Assembly: GCA_947598205.1 (NCBI GenBank)
Contig: CANQFB010000011.1
Location: 1 to 49,554, forward strand
Source: an uncultured Clostridia bacterium
GTDB lineage: Bacteria > Bacillota > Clostridia > Christensenellales > Borkfalkiaceae
DNA length: 49,554 bases
Reading direction: 5' to 3'
Under the pieces are notes generated by a model. The model was not told where the DNA came from. It did not search any database and saw only the letters and a program-made list of their open reading frames with translations. Every line of letters begins with the position of its first letter. The stretch's first letter is position 1. This document shows positions 31,823 to 40,657 of this stretch, piece by piece. The translations under genes and the position numbers were made by a program.

Positions 31823-32050
31823 ATGAATTGGAATACGGAGAAAAAAATCGGCGCAAATATTTGTCGTTTGAGAGAACGGGCAGGATTGACGCAGGAGCTT
31901 GTCGCGGTGAAAATGCAGATCAACGGTTGCGACATCACACGAAGCGCCATTGCGAAAATCGAGGTCGGGCAAAGGCATCTATACCCCGATGAGGTCGTAT
32001 TGCTGAAAACGATCCTTGGAGCATCCTACGAAGAAATATTTTCTGTTTAG
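31823..32050 (+). CDS. XRE/HTH_3 family transcriptional regulator
   Basis: A 75-residue helix-turn-helix protein: I-C-R-L-R-E-R-A-G-L-T-Q-E-L-V-A, then I-T-R-S-A-I-A-K-I-E-V-G-Q-R and L-L-K-T-I-L-G-A-S-Y-E-E-I. It is a different subgroup from the regulator at 5819 but sits in the same divergent position relative to a lipoprotein gene. A TATAAT (31789-31794) lies 28 nt upstream of the ATG; no strong Shine-Dalgarno is visible. It ends at the palindromic terminator 32062-32089. Confidence 0.85.
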   Translation: MNWNTEKKIGANICRLRERAGLTQELVAVKMQINGCDITRSAIAKIEVGQRHLYPDEVVLLKTILGASYEEIFSV

Positions 32051-32061
32051 AACATTGATAA

Positions 32062-32089
32062 GGCCGCCGCGAACAAGTTCGCGGCGGCC
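32062..32089. terminator. Family C palindromic terminator, copy 2
   Basis: GGCCGCCGCGAAC-aa-GTTCGCGGCGGCC between the convergent XRE and HxlR genes. Confidence 0.8.
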
Positions 32090-32174
32090 CTTCTATATTA
32101 TGTTCTTCCTGTTTATCAGCTTTTAGAAACTGCGACATCGCCCAGCCGCTCCGACTTTCAGCTTTCAAAGAAGA

Positions 32175-32516
32175 TTATGACCTGTTTTCGTCGCCCCATG
32201 CACACATCATATCAAGAATGGGCATCAGCTTTTTTCCGCGTTCGGATAGGCTGTATTCCACCTTGGGCGGGATCTGCGGATATTCTCGGCGGACAATCAA
32301 TCCGTCCCGCTCCAATTCCTTTAAAGAAAGACTTAACGTCTTATAAGAGATCCCCTTGATATACCGCTTTAATTCGTTGAAGCGGACGACAGAAAATTCC
32401 ATCAGCGTATAGAGAATGGTCATCTTGTATTTTCCGTTTATCAAAGACAGGGTATAACTGAACCCCGTATCGCTCAGCCTCTCGGCAGAAATGCAACGTT
32501 GTTGTCCGTTTTCCAT
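32175..32516 (-). CDS. HxlR-family transcriptional regulator
   Basis: A 113-residue winged-helix protein with the HxlR/YodB signature: L-I-N-G-K-Y-K-M-T-I-L, F-N-E-L-K-R-Y-I-K-G-I-S-Y-K-T-L, and L-K-E-L-E-R-D-G-L-I-V-R-R-E-Y-P-Q-I-P-P-K-V-E-Y. A single Cys near the N-terminus (Q-Q-R-C-I) recalls the sensing Cys of YodB-type regulators. It is divergent from an NTF2-like gene and probably controls it. Confidence 0.92.
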   Translation of the reverse strand: MENGQQRCISAERLSDTGFSYTLSLINGKYKMTILYTLMEFSVVRFNELKRYIKGISYKTLSLSLKELERDGLIVRREYPQIPPKVEYSLSERGKKLMPILDMMCAWGDENRS

Positions 32517-32547
32517 ATTGCCCCCTCACTCTCCTTTAGGATAGTAT

Positions 32548-32595
32548 CGCACTTTTTTGTGCGTACTTGACAAATAGATCATACCATATTATCGT
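32548..32595 (+). promoter_or_regulatory. HxlR-region dyad and promoter of the NTF2-like gene
   Basis: CGCAC-N6-GTGCG (32548-32563) lies just upstream of TTGACA (32567-32572), 17 nt and a weak TATCGT. The dyad is a plausible HxlR operator. Confidence 0.5.
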
Positions 32596-32665
32596 ATAGG
32601 ATGTCAATGCCGATCCGAACTTTTCGGAAAGGCAAAAAATCTTCATAGTATAAGGAGTTATTTTT

Positions 32666-33049
32666 ATGAGAGCAGAGATCAAAGAGTACGAAGCCGTCGA
32701 AGCGGCGGCGATGAATTTCGTGAAAAGCGTTGCGGAGGGAAATAGTAGCTATGCCAAGCAACTTTTTATCGACGAAGCGGTGCTGTTCGGCTATCTCGAC
32801 GGCAATCTTGAACATGGTTCCATTGAGCAATTTTATCGAAATGTAGATTCCGTCGGCGGCGGGAAAAATTTCAAAGCGCGCATCGACGTGATCGCGTTGG
32901 AGGAGACGCTCGCCGTCGTCCGCGTTCTCGAGGAGGGCTGGGGAGGCAGGATCGATTTTACCGATTATCTCCTGCTTTTGAAAATGAACGGCGAATGGAA
33001 ATGCGTCGCAAAGGCCTATAACCAAAATTCTAATACCATACAAAAATAA
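32666..33049 (+). CDS. NTF2-like (lumazine-binding-like) protein
   Basis: A 127-residue protein of the SnoaL/NTF2-like fold: Y-E-A-V-E-A-A-A-M-N-F-V-K-S-V at the start, L-F-I-D-E-A-V-L-F-G-Y, and D-Y-L-L-L-L-K-M-N-G-E-W-K-C-V-A-K-A-Y near the end, as in the Lumazine_bd_2 group. Such proteins bind or turn over small ligands; the activity here is unknown. ATG follows AAGGAG. It is divergent from the HxlR regulator. Confidence 0.82.
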   Translation: MRAEIKEYEAVEAAAMNFVKSVAEGNSSYAKQLFIDEAVLFGYLDGNLEHGSIEQFYRNVDSVGGGKNFKARIDVIALEETLAVVRVLEEGWGGRIDFTDYLLLLKMNGEWKCVAKAYNQNSNTIQK

Positions 33050-33083
33050 GCCCCATGATTTGACATTCAAGATACTAATTATA

Positions 33084-33111
33084 GGCCGCCGCGAACAAGT
33101 TCGCGGCGGCC
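33084..33111. terminator. Family C palindromic terminator, copy 3
   Basis: GGCCGCCGCGAAC-aa-GTTCGCGGCGGCC between the convergent NTF2-like and rny genes. Confidence 0.8.
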
Positions 33112-33133
33112 CTCATTCATTTCCTTTGAAATT

Positions 33134-34747
33134 TTACTTCGCAAATTCGACGCTGCGGAATTCGCGGATGACGTTGACCTTGATCTGGCCGGGATATTCA
33201 AGCTCGTTTTCGATCTTCTTTGCAATATCCTTGGCGAGGAAGATAGCCTTGGCGTCGTCGATCTGTTCGGGCTTGACGATGACGCGCACCTCTCTGCCCG
33301 CCTGTATCGCATAGCACTTATCGACGCCCTTGAAGCTTGCGCCGATCTCTTCGAGCTTTTCGAGGCGCTTCACATAGCCTGCGCCCGTCTCCCTTCTCGC
33401 ACCGGGACGCGCGCCCGAGATGGCGTCCGCCGCCTGAATGAGCACGGCCTCGATCGTCTTGGGTTCCACGTCGCCGTGGTGCGCCATGATCGCATTGACG
33501 ATCATCGCGTTTTCCTTATACTTTTTGGCGATGTCGGCGCCGAGCTGGATATGGGTGCCCTCCTGCTCGTGGTCAACGGCCTTTCCGATGTCGTGCAAAA
33601 GCCCCGCGCGCTTTGCAAAATTCACATCGAGCCCGAGCTCCTGCGCCATGAGGCCTGCGAGTTGGGCGACTTCGATGGAGTGGCGGTAGACGTTCTGCCC
33701 ATAGCTCGTGCGGAACTTGAGCCGCCCGATGAGCTTGATAAGTTCGGGATGAAGCCCGAAGATGCCGACCTCGAACATGGCGTTCTCGCCCGCTTCCTTG
33801 ATCTGCTGGTCGAGGTCCTTGGTGACCTTTTCCACCGTCTCCTCGATCTTGGCGGGATGGATGCGTCCGTCGGAGATGAGCTTTTCGAGCGTGAGACGGG
33901 CGATCTCCCTTCTCACAGGGTCGAACCCCGAGAGAATGACGACTTCGGGCGTATCGTCGATGACGAGTTCGATCCCCGTCGCATTCTCGATGGCACGGAT
34001 ATTCCTGCCCTCGCGCCCGATGATGCGGGCCTTCATATCGTCGTTGGGAAGAGGGACGACGGAGACGGTGGTCTCCGAACTATGGTCGGCGGCACAACGC
34101 TGGATGGCAAGGGTGATGATATTCTTTGCGTTGAGGTCGGCCTCGTCCTTTGCCTGTTGCTCGAGATTGCGCACCTGTACCGCAAGATCGCGGCGGGTCT
34201 CATCTAAAATCTCGTCGGAAAGTTGCTTCTTCGCCTCCTCCTTGGTGAGCTGGGAGATGCGCTCAAGCTCCTGCATCATGAGTTCGTGCTGATGCGAGAC
34301 CTGTTCCTGCGTCTTCTGGACCTCGGCAGTCTTCTTCTCGAGGTTCTTCTTCTGGTCTTCAAGGGATTGCTCTTTGCGGGAAATTTCCGTTTCCCGTTTC
34401 TCCAAAGCATCTTCCTCGCGGGTGAGACGGGCTTCCACGCGCTGTTGTTCGGCGCGTTTTTCCTTCATCTCTTGGTCAAATTCGTTTCTTCGCTTGAGAT
34501 CCTGCTCCTTCGACTCTAAAATGGCTTCCTTTTTTAACTGCTTGCACTCCGCCTGCGCCTGCGCGAGCATCTCTTCTACGCGCTTCGACGTCTCGTCGAG
34601 TTTCGCGGCGGACTTCTTTTTGGAAACTTGTTTCAGAACCAACCAAATCGCGACGGCGCCGAGGGCGATCCCCACAAGGGGAAGGACGACGAAGAGCGCG
34701 ATCGCTGTGGTATTGGCTACAAGGAGCAGGCTGTTCATGGTTTGCAT
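33134..34747 (-). CDS. rny: Ribonuclease Y
   Basis: RNase Y is the membrane-bound endonuclease that starts mRNA decay in many Bacillota. The 537-residue protein has one N-terminal membrane helix (about 12-36), a long Glu/Lys-rich coiled coil to about residue 210, a KH domain ([10 protein letters not shown]) and an HD domain with [11 protein letters not shown] at 34747 follows AAGGAGG. The promoter at 34825-34853 gives a leader of about 70 nt. The gene is monocistronic. Confidence 0.97.
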   Translation of the reverse strand: MQTMNSLLLVANTTAIALFVVLPLVGIALGAVAIWLVLKQVSKKKSAAKLDETSKRVEEMLAQAQAECKQLKKEAILESKEQDLKRRNEFDQEMKEKRAEQQRVEARLTREEDALEKRETEISRKEQSLEDQKKNLEKKTAEVQKTQEQVSHQHELMMQELERISQLTKEEAKKQLSDEILDETRRDLAVQVRNLEQQAKDEADLNAKNIITLAIQRCAADHSSETTVSVVPLPNDDMKARIIGREGRNIRAIENATGIELVIDDTPEVVILSGFDPVRREIARLTLEKLISDGRIHPAKIEETVEKVTKDLDQQIKEAGENAMFEVGIFGLHPELIKLIGRLKFRTSYGQNVYRHSIEVAQLAGLMAQELGLDVNFAKRAGLLHDIGKAVDHEQEGTHIQLGADIAKKYKENAMIVNAIMAHHGDVEPKTIEAVLIQAADAISGARPGARRETGAGYVKRLEKLEEIGASFKGVDKCYAIQAGREVRVIVKPEQIDDAKAIFLAKDIAKKIENELEYPGQIKVNVIREFRSVEFAK

Positions 34748-34824
34748 GGCTACAGCCTCCTTCTTAAAATTTCTTTTTGACGGCCAAGCATGCAAAAAGG
34801 GCATACTTCGGCATTGTCTTATCA

Positions 34825-34853
34825 ATTATACAATATCTATACGGGATTGTCAA
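34825..34853 (-). promoter_or_regulatory. rny promoter
   Basis: TTGACA, 17 nt, TATAAT on the minus strand. Confidence 0.82.
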
Positions 34854-34969
34854 GTATTGGAAGAGCATTGCGGGGAATTTATGCAAAAAAATCGTGGAGG
34901 CCGCCCGTAGCGCAAGCCCCCCCCTCTTCTAACCATTTGCAAAAAACTTTTCGGCAGAATGAAAAACGC

Positions 34970-34999
34970 TTGCAAAAACGCACACAAGTTTGATATAAT
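34970..34999 (+). promoter_or_regulatory. tRNA-Ser promoter
   Basis: TTGCAA, 18 nt, TATAAT, about 18 nt upstream of the mature tRNA end. Confidence 0.75.
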
Positions 35000-35017
35000 G
35001 AAAAAGATCAAAGGCAT

Positions 35018-35105
35018 GGAAGGTTGGCGGAGCGGTCGATCGCGGCGGTCTTGAAAACCGTTGATGTGCAAGCATCCGGGGGTTCAAATCCCTCACCTTC
35101 CGCCA
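35018..35105 (+). tRNA. tRNA-Ser (anticodon TGA)
   Basis: An 88-nt class II tRNA. Acceptor GGAAGGT pairs with ACCTTCC, discriminator G and encoded CCA at 35103-35105. Anticodon loop CTTGAAA (35050-35056) gives TGA, reading UCN serine codons. The long variable arm around GATGTGCAAGCATC and the T-loop GTTCAAATC are as expected for tRNA-Ser. Confidence 0.96.
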
Positions 35106-35110
35106 TGGCG

Positions 35111-35142
35111 GGGCTCAATTGGAAGATTGAGCCCTTTTTATT
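35111..35142 (+). terminator. tRNA-Ser terminator
   Basis: A perfect 9-bp stem GGGCTCAAT / ATTGAGCCC with a 6-nt loop, then TTTTTATTTTT. Confidence 0.92.
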
Positions 35143-35156
35143 TTTCAGTGCAGAGG

Positions 35157-35180
35157 AAAAGCCGCCAAAAGGCGGCTTTT
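35157..35180. terminator. Second hairpin, bidirectional terminator
   Basis: A perfect 10-bp stem AAAAGCCGCC / GGCGGCTTTT with an AAAA loop, about 80 nt past the P-ATPase stop on the minus strand. Confidence 0.75.
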
Positions 35181-35260
35181 GAGATCCGAAATTTTTCGGT
35201 ATTGAATGCGTGTCATAATGTTTATTGCTCAATGCGTTATCGCCAGATATATTTTTCGCT

Positions 35261-37954
35261 TTACCCCTTTTTCTTCTTATGATAGAGGCGTATGAAGCAC
35301 TTCGAGAGCTCTCCGACGAGGAGAGGAACGACGACAAGCGCAATGCAAATGAGATATTCCCTCCATGTAAGATAGATGAAGCCGAAGAACTTGTTCACAA
35401 CGGGCACGAAGAGCATCAAAATCATCACGAGCGCCGAGACGCCGATGGCGAGCGCGAGGGCGGGATTGTGGCCGTTCCCGCGGGCGAAGGCAGACTGCGT
35501 GTTGGAGCGCTGGTTCGCGCTGTGTACGAGCTGGGAGCCTGCGAGGACGAAGAAGCACATCGTCATTGCGGCTTTTTCGTCGCCATAGCCGTACAGCCCG
35601 ATGAAGTACGCCCCGAGCGAGATGGCGCTGATGACAGCCCCGTGCAGGAGCACGCGGAGGATCAATCCCTTCTCGAAGAGCGTCCCCGATTTGACGGGCG
35701 GGCGTTCCATCACGTCCTTTGCGGCGGGATCGACGCCGAGCCCGAGGGCGGGCAGGGTGTCCGTCACGAGGTTGATGATGAGCACGTGCACCGCGAGAAT
35801 GGGCGGGGGAAGTTGTTTGAAGAGCGTTGTGATGAAGAGCACCATGATCTCGGCAATGTTGCCCGCGAGAAGGTATTGGATGACCTTCTGGATATTGGCG
35901 TAGACCCTTCTGCCCTCGCGTACCGCGCTCTCGATGGTTGTGAAGTTGTTATCGAGCAGGATAATATCGGAGGCGTCTTTGGCGACGTCCGTCCCCGCAC
36001 CCATCGCAACGCCGATGTCGGCGGCCTTCAAGGCGGGCGAATCGTTCACGCCGTCCCCCGTCATGGCGGCCACTTCCCCCACGCGTTGCAAGGAACGCAC
36101 GATCCGCAGTTTGTCGGAGGGCGAGACGCGGGCATAGACGGAAGTCGTTCCAACCACCTTGTCGAGTTCCTCATCGGAAAGGGCGGCAAGTTCCGCGCCC
36201 GTGAGCGCAGTATCCCCTTCTCGGTAGATCTTCAGTTCGCGCGCGATGGCGACGGCCGTCGTCTTATGATCGCCCGTGATCATCACGACGCGGATGCCCG
36301 CCCTGTGGCAACTTTCCACTGCGCCGATGACCTCCCGCCGCGGCGGGTCGATCATACAGGTGATGCCGATGAAGGTGAGACCCTCTTCCACGTCGTCCCC
36401 CTCTTTGGGGATGAAGTCTATCTCGCGGGCGGCATAGCCGAGCACGCGGAGCGCTTCGCCCGAGGCCTCCTCCGCAAGGCGCAAAAATTTCTCCTTCTCC
36501 CCCTCCGCGAAGGGCCTTGCACCCTCGTCCGTCATGATGCGGTCGCACAGGGGCAGGAGTTCGTCGATAGCCCCCTTTGTCCAGACATGGTATGCCCCGT
36601 TATCGTCTACGACGACGGACATACGCTTTCTATCGGAATCGAAGGGCTGTTCAAAACGGCGGGGATAGCGCTCCTTGAGCTCCCCTTGGTCGAGCCCGAA
36701 TTTCTCGCAAAGGTCGATGAGCGCCCCCTCGGTGGGATCGCCGAGGACGCCCTTTTCAAGCGTCTTTGCGGCGTCGTTGCAGAGGGCGGCGCAATGAAAC
36801 AGGGCGCGCCTCGTGGGGGTGATCTCCCCTGCCGCGGCGAGGCCGTTCTCCTCTTCCGCCGTCGCAAACCGCGTGACCGTCATCCTGTTCAGGGTGAGAG
36901 TGCCCGTCTTATCGCAACATACGACGGTCGCCGAGCCCAGCGTCTCGACGGCGGGAAGACTTCTCACGAGGGCCTGCTGTTTGGCCATACGTTGAACGCC
37001 GAGCGCCATGACGACGGTCGCCGTCGCGGGAAGGCCCTCGGGAATGACCGAGATCGCAAGCGAGATGGCGGTGAGAAGGGGCAACTGCCAATTCTCCTTC
37101 ACGCTCCAATCGGTGATGCGCAGATACGAGATGCCGAGCATCACAAGGGCGATGACGACGCCGACGATGGAGAGCACCTTCCCCACATGGTTGAGCTTGC
37201 GCTTCATGGGGGTCTGCAATTCGTCGGTGCTGTCGAGCAAGCCCGCGATGGAGCCCACCTGCGTGCGCATGCCCGTCTCGACGACCACACCCACGCCCGT
37301 TCCGTTCACCGAGACGGAAGAGGAATAGGCCATGTTGACGCGGTCGCCGAGCGCCGCATCCTCCCCGAGGACGGTGGGCGCATCCTTTTCGACGGGAACG
37401 CTCTCCCCCGTGAGGGCGGATTCCTGCACGCTGAGGTTTGCCTCCTCGAGAAGGCGCAGATCGGCGGGAACGACGCATCCGTCCGCGAGGATCACGACGT
37501 CGCCCGGGACGAGCTCTTCGGCGGGAAGGACGCACTCCTTGCCGTCGCGCAGAACGCGGGCCGTGGGCGCGCTCAAACTTCCGAGCGAGGCGAGCGCATC
37601 CGCCGCCTTCTTCTCCTGCACGATGCCGATGACGGCGTTGATGATGACGATGACGAAGATGACCGCGGCCTCGGCGTAATCCTTAAAGACGATGGAGACG
37701 ACGGCCGCGATGAGGAGGATGATGACCATCACATCCTTGATCTGTTCCCAGAGCATCCGAAGGATGGACTTCGGTTTGCGCTCCTTGAGGGTGTTCTTTC
37801 CGTATTCCGCACGGCGGCGTTCGGCCTCCTTTGTCGAGAGCCCCTCCCGCCCCGTATGAAGGGCGAGCAAGGTCTCTTCCACCGTTTTTGCATGCCAAGC
37901 CGTCTGTGGCGCGCTCTGCATGGCGGGAAGCGCCGCCTGTTTCTTTTTCTTCAT
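35261..37954 (-). CDS. Cation-transporting P-type ATPase, Ca2+ (P2) type
   Basis: An 897-residue P2-type ATPase, close in length to bacterial SERCA-like pumps such as LMCA1/PacL. It has the actuator motif A-L-T-G-E-S, the helix-4 ion motif V-I-P-E-G-L-P-A, the phosphorylation site C-C-D-K-T-G-T-L-T (Asp348), M-I-T-G-D and the hinge M-T-G-D-G-V-N-D-S-P, with about ten membrane helices. It should export Ca2+ (or a related cation) using ATP. N-terminal cation ATPase domain is present; no heavy-metal domain. ATG follows GGAG; the promoter TTTTCA-N17-TATAAT lies at 37987-38015. Confidence 0.93.
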   Translation of the reverse strand: MKKKKQAALPAMQSAPQTAWHAKTVEETLLALHTGREGLSTKEAERRRAEYGKNTLKERKPKSILRMLWEQIKDVMVIILLIAAVVSIVFKDYAEAAVIFVIVIINAVIGIVQEKKAADALASLGSLSAPTARVLRDGKECVLPAEELVPGDVVILADGCVVPADLRLLEEANLSVQESALTGESVPVEKDAPTVLGEDAALGDRVNMAYSSSVSVNGTGVGVVVETGMRTQVGSIAGLLDSTDELQTPMKRKLNHVGKVLSIVGVVIALVMLGISYLRITDWSVKENWQLPLLTAISLAISVIPEGLPATATVVMALGVQRMAKQQALVRSLPAVETLGSATVVCCDKTGTLTLNRMTVTRFATAEEENGLAAAGEITPTRRALFHCAALCNDAAKTLEKGVLGDPTEGALIDLCEKFGLDQGELKERYPRRFEQPFDSDRKRMSVVVDDNGAYHVWTKGAIDELLPLCDRIMTDEGARPFAEGEKEKFLRLAEEASGEALRVLGYAAREIDFIPKEGDDVEEGLTFIGITCMIDPPRREVIGAVESCHRAGIRVVMITGDHKTTAVAIARELKIYREGDTALTGAELAALSDEELDKVVGTTSVYARVSPSDKLRIVRSLQRVGEVAAMTGDGVNDSPALKAADIGVAMGAGTDVAKDASDIILLDNNFTTIESAVREGRRVYANIQKVIQYLLAGNIAEIMVLFITTLFKQLPPPILAVHVLIINLVTDTLPALGLGVDPAAKDVMERPPVKSGTLFEKGLILRVLLHGAVISAISLGAYFIGLYGYGDEKAAMTMCFFVLAGSQLVHSANQRSNTQSAFARGNGHNPALALAIGVSALVMILMLFVPVVNKFFGFIYLTWREYLICIALVVVPLLVGELSKCFIRLYHKKKKG

Positions 37955-37986
37955 GGTCTGCTCCGTAAAGTGATGCTCGAAAGATA

Positions 37987-38015
37987 TTATACCACAGGCA
38001 GAGCCAAATGAAAAC
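37987..38015 (-). promoter_or_regulatory. P-ATPase promoter
   Basis: TTTTCA, 17 nt, TATAAT on the minus strand; it directly follows the terminator of the collagen-like gene. Confidence 0.6.
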
Positions 38016-38017
38016 CG

Positions 38018-38041
38018 TTCACGGAAATTTTTCCGTGAACG
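38018..38041 (-). terminator. Terminator of the collagen-like gene
   Basis: An 11-bp stem GTTCACGGAAA / TTTCCGTGAAC, then GGTTTTC on the minus strand, 8 nt past the stop. Confidence 0.78.
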
Positions 38042-38049
38042 GCGCCTTT

Positions 38050-38907
38050 TCAGCTTTGAGCGAGGAAGCCCGCCGCGCGCAAACTTGCAAGAAGCTCGTT
38101 TAAGGTCGTTCCGACCTCTTCGGGCGTAGGCGTTCCTTCAACGTCCGCGACCGCCGCGGCCGGGGTAATGACCGCGGGCGTTCCGGCAGGACCTTGCGGC
38201 CCTTGAGGACCTGCGGGGCCTTCGGGACCCTGTTCGCCCGTCGCGCCGCGAGGGATGGTGAAGGTGAAGACGGGCGCCTCGGGCGTACCCGTCTGCGCAA
38301 CGGAAGCGGGCGTATCGGGATCGGCGGTGACCGTCTCACCCAGCGTGATCGCGGGCGTCACGCCGTCTGCGCCTGTGGGACCCGTCTCACCGGCAGGGCC
38401 CTGGGGACCCGTTTCCCCCGTCGCGCCTGTCGCGCCTGTCGCGCCCGTCGCACCTGTGGGACCCGTCGCACCCGTCGCGCTTGCCGCTCCTGCGGGGCCT
38501 GTCGCGCCCGTGGGACCTGTGGGTCCTGTTGGACCTTGAGGACCTTGCGGCCCTGCAACACCCTGCGCGCCTTGAGGGCCTTGCGGCCCTTGCACGCCCT
38601 GCAATCCCTGCACGCCTTGAGGGCCCGTCGCACCCGTCGCACCCGTTACGCCCGTCGCGCCGCGGGGGATGGTGAAGGTGAGAACGGCATTCACGCCGCC
38701 CGTCGAGGTGACGGAGGCCGCCGTACCGGGGTCGCCCGTGATCGTCTGTCCGACGGTGATCGTCGCAGGACCTTGAGGGCCCGTAGGGCCTTGAGGGCCC
38801 GTCGCACCCGTCGCCCCGCGTCCGCCGCCGCATCCGCAGGGATAACCGATCATACCGCACGTGCAGGGGCAGTTCCCGCACGAAGGGCAACGTCTGTAAA
38901 TCATCAT
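38050..38907 (-). CDS. Exosporium-like collagen repeat protein
   Basis: A 285-residue protein. The first 30 residues are Cys-rich ([12 protein letters not shown]), then come Gly-X-Y blocks rich in G-A-T and G-P-Q. Two copies of a module of about 38 residues (about 47-85 and 184-222), each ending F-T-I-P-R-G-A-T-G, interrupt the collagen; the last 45 residues are Ala-rich and helical. There is no signal peptide or membrane helix. The layout recalls BclA-type spore-surface filaments, whose Thr residues carry sugars. ATG follows GGGAGG. It is divergent from a glycosyltransferase gene, a likely modifying partner. Confidence 0.85.
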   Translation of the reverse strand: MMIYRRCPSCGNCPCTCGMIGYPCGCGGGRGATGATGPQGPTGPQGPATITVGQTITGDPGTAASVTSTGGVNAVLTFTIPRGATGVTGATGATGPQGVQGLQGVQGPQGPQGAQGVAGPQGPQGPTGPTGPTGATGPAGAASATGATGPTGATGATGATGATGETGPQGPAGETGPTGADGVTPAITLGETVTADPDTPASVAQTGTPEAPVFTFTIPRGATGEQGPEGPAGPQGPQGPAGTPAVITPAAAVADVEGTPTPEEVGTTLNELLASLRAAGFLAQS

Positions 38908-39015
38908 AAAAACCTCCCGACGGCGACCCGCTCTTGCGCGGGCCGCCGCTTGTAAATTTGAGGCGTAACAAACCGCCCTATCTCATCATATTTTGGAAAA
39001 GAGATCGGGGTGACT

Positions 39016-40053
39016 ATGAAAGTATCGCTTTGCATGATCGTAAGGGATGAAGAAGAGACCCTCGGGCGGTGCCTTGAGGGGGCGAAGGGGCTCGCCGACG
39101 AGATCGTCGTCGTGGATACGGGTTCAAAAGACAATACGGCTTCCATCGCCGAAAAATATACCGACCGTCTCTTCTTTTATCAGTGGGAAGACGACTTCGC
39201 CGCGGCCCGCAATTTCTCCTTCTCCCACGCTTCGGGCGACTATCTTTTGTGGCTCGACGCCGACGACGTCATCTCCCCCGAAGACGCGCAAAAATTCCTT
39301 CAACTTCGTAAAGAGCTCGAAAAGACGGGTGCGGACACCGTGATGTGCCCCTACCGTTCGGGCGGGCTCGTCTATCTCCGCGAGCGGGTCGTAAAGAACT
39401 GCCCCGAGGCAAAATGGAGGGGGCATGTCCACGAGTGCATCCCTCCTTTCGGGAAAATTATAAAAAGCGGCTTTACCGTCGAGCACCTTCCGCGGGAGAA
39501 AGGGCAGAGCATGCGAAACCTTCGGATCTATGAGAAGTGGGCGGAGCGCGAACCCCTCTCTCCGCGCGATCTCTTCTACTTCGGGAGGGAACTCTTCGAC
39601 CATAAACTTTATACGCAGGCGGAGGCGATCCTCACGGAGATGCTTGCGGGCGGCGGATGGTATGTGAACAAGATCGAGGCGTGCAGGATCGTTGCAAATT
39701 GCCGCCTCGCCAAGGGGGATCTTGCGGGCGCGCTCGGGGCGCTCTTCAAAAGTTTTCAGTACGGTGAACCCCGCTCCTCCGTGCTCTGCGACATCGGCGC
39801 TCTCTTCAAGATGCAGAAAAAATACCGCGAGGCAGTCTATTGGTACGAGGCCGCCCTCTCCTCGCGAGATCACAGCGCGGAGGGCGATTTCGAGCTCCCC
39901 GACTGCCGAACCGTCGTGCCCCTTCTCGAGCTCGTCGTCTGTCACTTTGCCCTCGGCGAACGGGAAAAAGCCCTCGAATATCATAAAAAATCGGAGGCGG
40001 CAGCCCCCGATCATCCCTCCGTGATATTCAATAAGAATTTCTTCGGCCTATAG
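39016..40053 (+). CDS. Family 2 glycosyltransferase with TPR-like C-terminus
   Basis: A 345-residue protein. Residues 1-220 are a GT2 fold: S-L-C-M-I-V-R-D-E-E-E-T, then V-V-V-D-T-G-S-K-D-N-T and L-W-L-D-A-D-D (the DXD metal site). The C-terminal 120 residues form helical hairpins (A-C-R-I-V-A-N-C-R-L-A-K-G-D, then Y-R-E-A-V-Y-W-Y-E-A-A-L) like tetratricopeptide repeats. Such GT2-TPR proteins glycosylate proteins or peptides in several Bacillota. ATG at 39016 follows GGGGTGA; a GTG two codons upstream is in frame. Its position opposite the collagen-like gene suggests that protein as acceptor. It overlaps tag by 6 bp at the 3' end. Confidence 0.88.
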   Translation: MKVSLCMIVRDEEETLGRCLEGAKGLADEIVVVDTGSKDNTASIAEKYTDRLFFYQWEDDFAAARNFSFSHASGDYLLWLDADDVISPEDAQKFLQLRKELEKTGADTVMCPYRSGGLVYLRERVVKNCPEAKWRGHVHECIPPFGKIIKSGFTVEHLPREKGQSMRNLRIYEKWAEREPLSPRDLFYFGRELFDHKLYTQAEAILTEMLAGGGWYVNKIEACRIVANCRLAKGDLAGALGALFKSFQYGEPRSSVLCDIGALFKMQKKYREAVYWYEAALSSRDHSAEGDFELPDCRTVVPLLELVVCHFALGEREKALEYHKKSEAAAPDHPSVIFNKNFFGL

Positions 40054-40644
40054 TTCCCCCTCGCGGATCTCGATGGGGAAATTCTCCGTGATATATGCGT
40101 AGCGCGGGCAGTTTTCCTCGTGGTCGCAGATGACGCCGCATGCCTGCAAATGCGAATATACGGTGATCGGGCCGAGGTATTTGAAGCCCCTTCGTATGAG
40201 TTCCGAGGCCACCATGTCCGAAAGAGGGTTGCGCGCGACCCACTCTCTTTGATGGCGCGGGTAAATCAAAGTCTTTCCGCCCGAAAAGCTCCAGATGAAG
40301 TTTGAAAACGAGCCGAACTCTTCGGCGACCTCCGAAAATTTCTGCGCGTTCCAAATGACGGCGCGCACCTTGCGCTCCGATCTTATCATGTTCGGCGTCT
40401 CTAAAATGCGCTCCACATCCTCTTCGCTGTAGCGGGCGACCTTCTCATAGTCGAATCCGTCGAACGCGGCGCGGAAGATCTCCCGCTTTTTGAGCATAAG
40501 CGTCCACGAGAGCCCGCACTGCATCACCTCGAGCATCAGAAATTCAAACTGCTTTCTGTCGTCGAAGAGGGGCACGCCCCACTCGGTATCGTGATACGTT
40601 TCGTTCAGTCCCCCGTCTCTGCACCACGCGCATTTTTCCATCAT
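40048..40644 (-). CDS. tag: DNA-3-methyladenine glycosylase I
   Basis: Tag removes 3-methyladenine from DNA. The 198-residue protein has the zinc-binding N-terminal C-A-W-C with Y-H-D-T-E-W-G, the catalytic-region Q-C-G-L-S-W and the C-terminal zinc residues in S-H-L-Q-A-C-G-V-I-C-D-H. It is the last gene of the guaA-tag operon, 13 nt behind guaA. A second DNA alkylation repair gene lies at 47101-47403. Confidence 0.95.
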   Translation of the reverse strand: MMEKCAWCRDGGLNETYHDTEWGVPLFDDRKQFEFLMLEVMQCGLSWTLMLKKREIFRAAFDGFDYEKVARYSEEDVERILETPNMIRSERKVRAVIWNAQKFSEVAEEFGSFSNFIWSFSGGKTLIYPRHQREWVARNPLSDMVASELIRRGFKYLGPITVYSHLQACGVICDHEENCPRYAYITENFPIEIREGEL

Positions 40645-40657
40645 ATACCCCCGAATA

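Noticed and set aside
35225..38011. A 928-codon open frame on the plus strand opposite the P-type ATPase
   Set aside because: It is highly charged with His/Asp/Glu/Arg-rich low-complexity translation, typical of the antisense of a GC-rich gene; the minus-strand ATPase has all family motifs.
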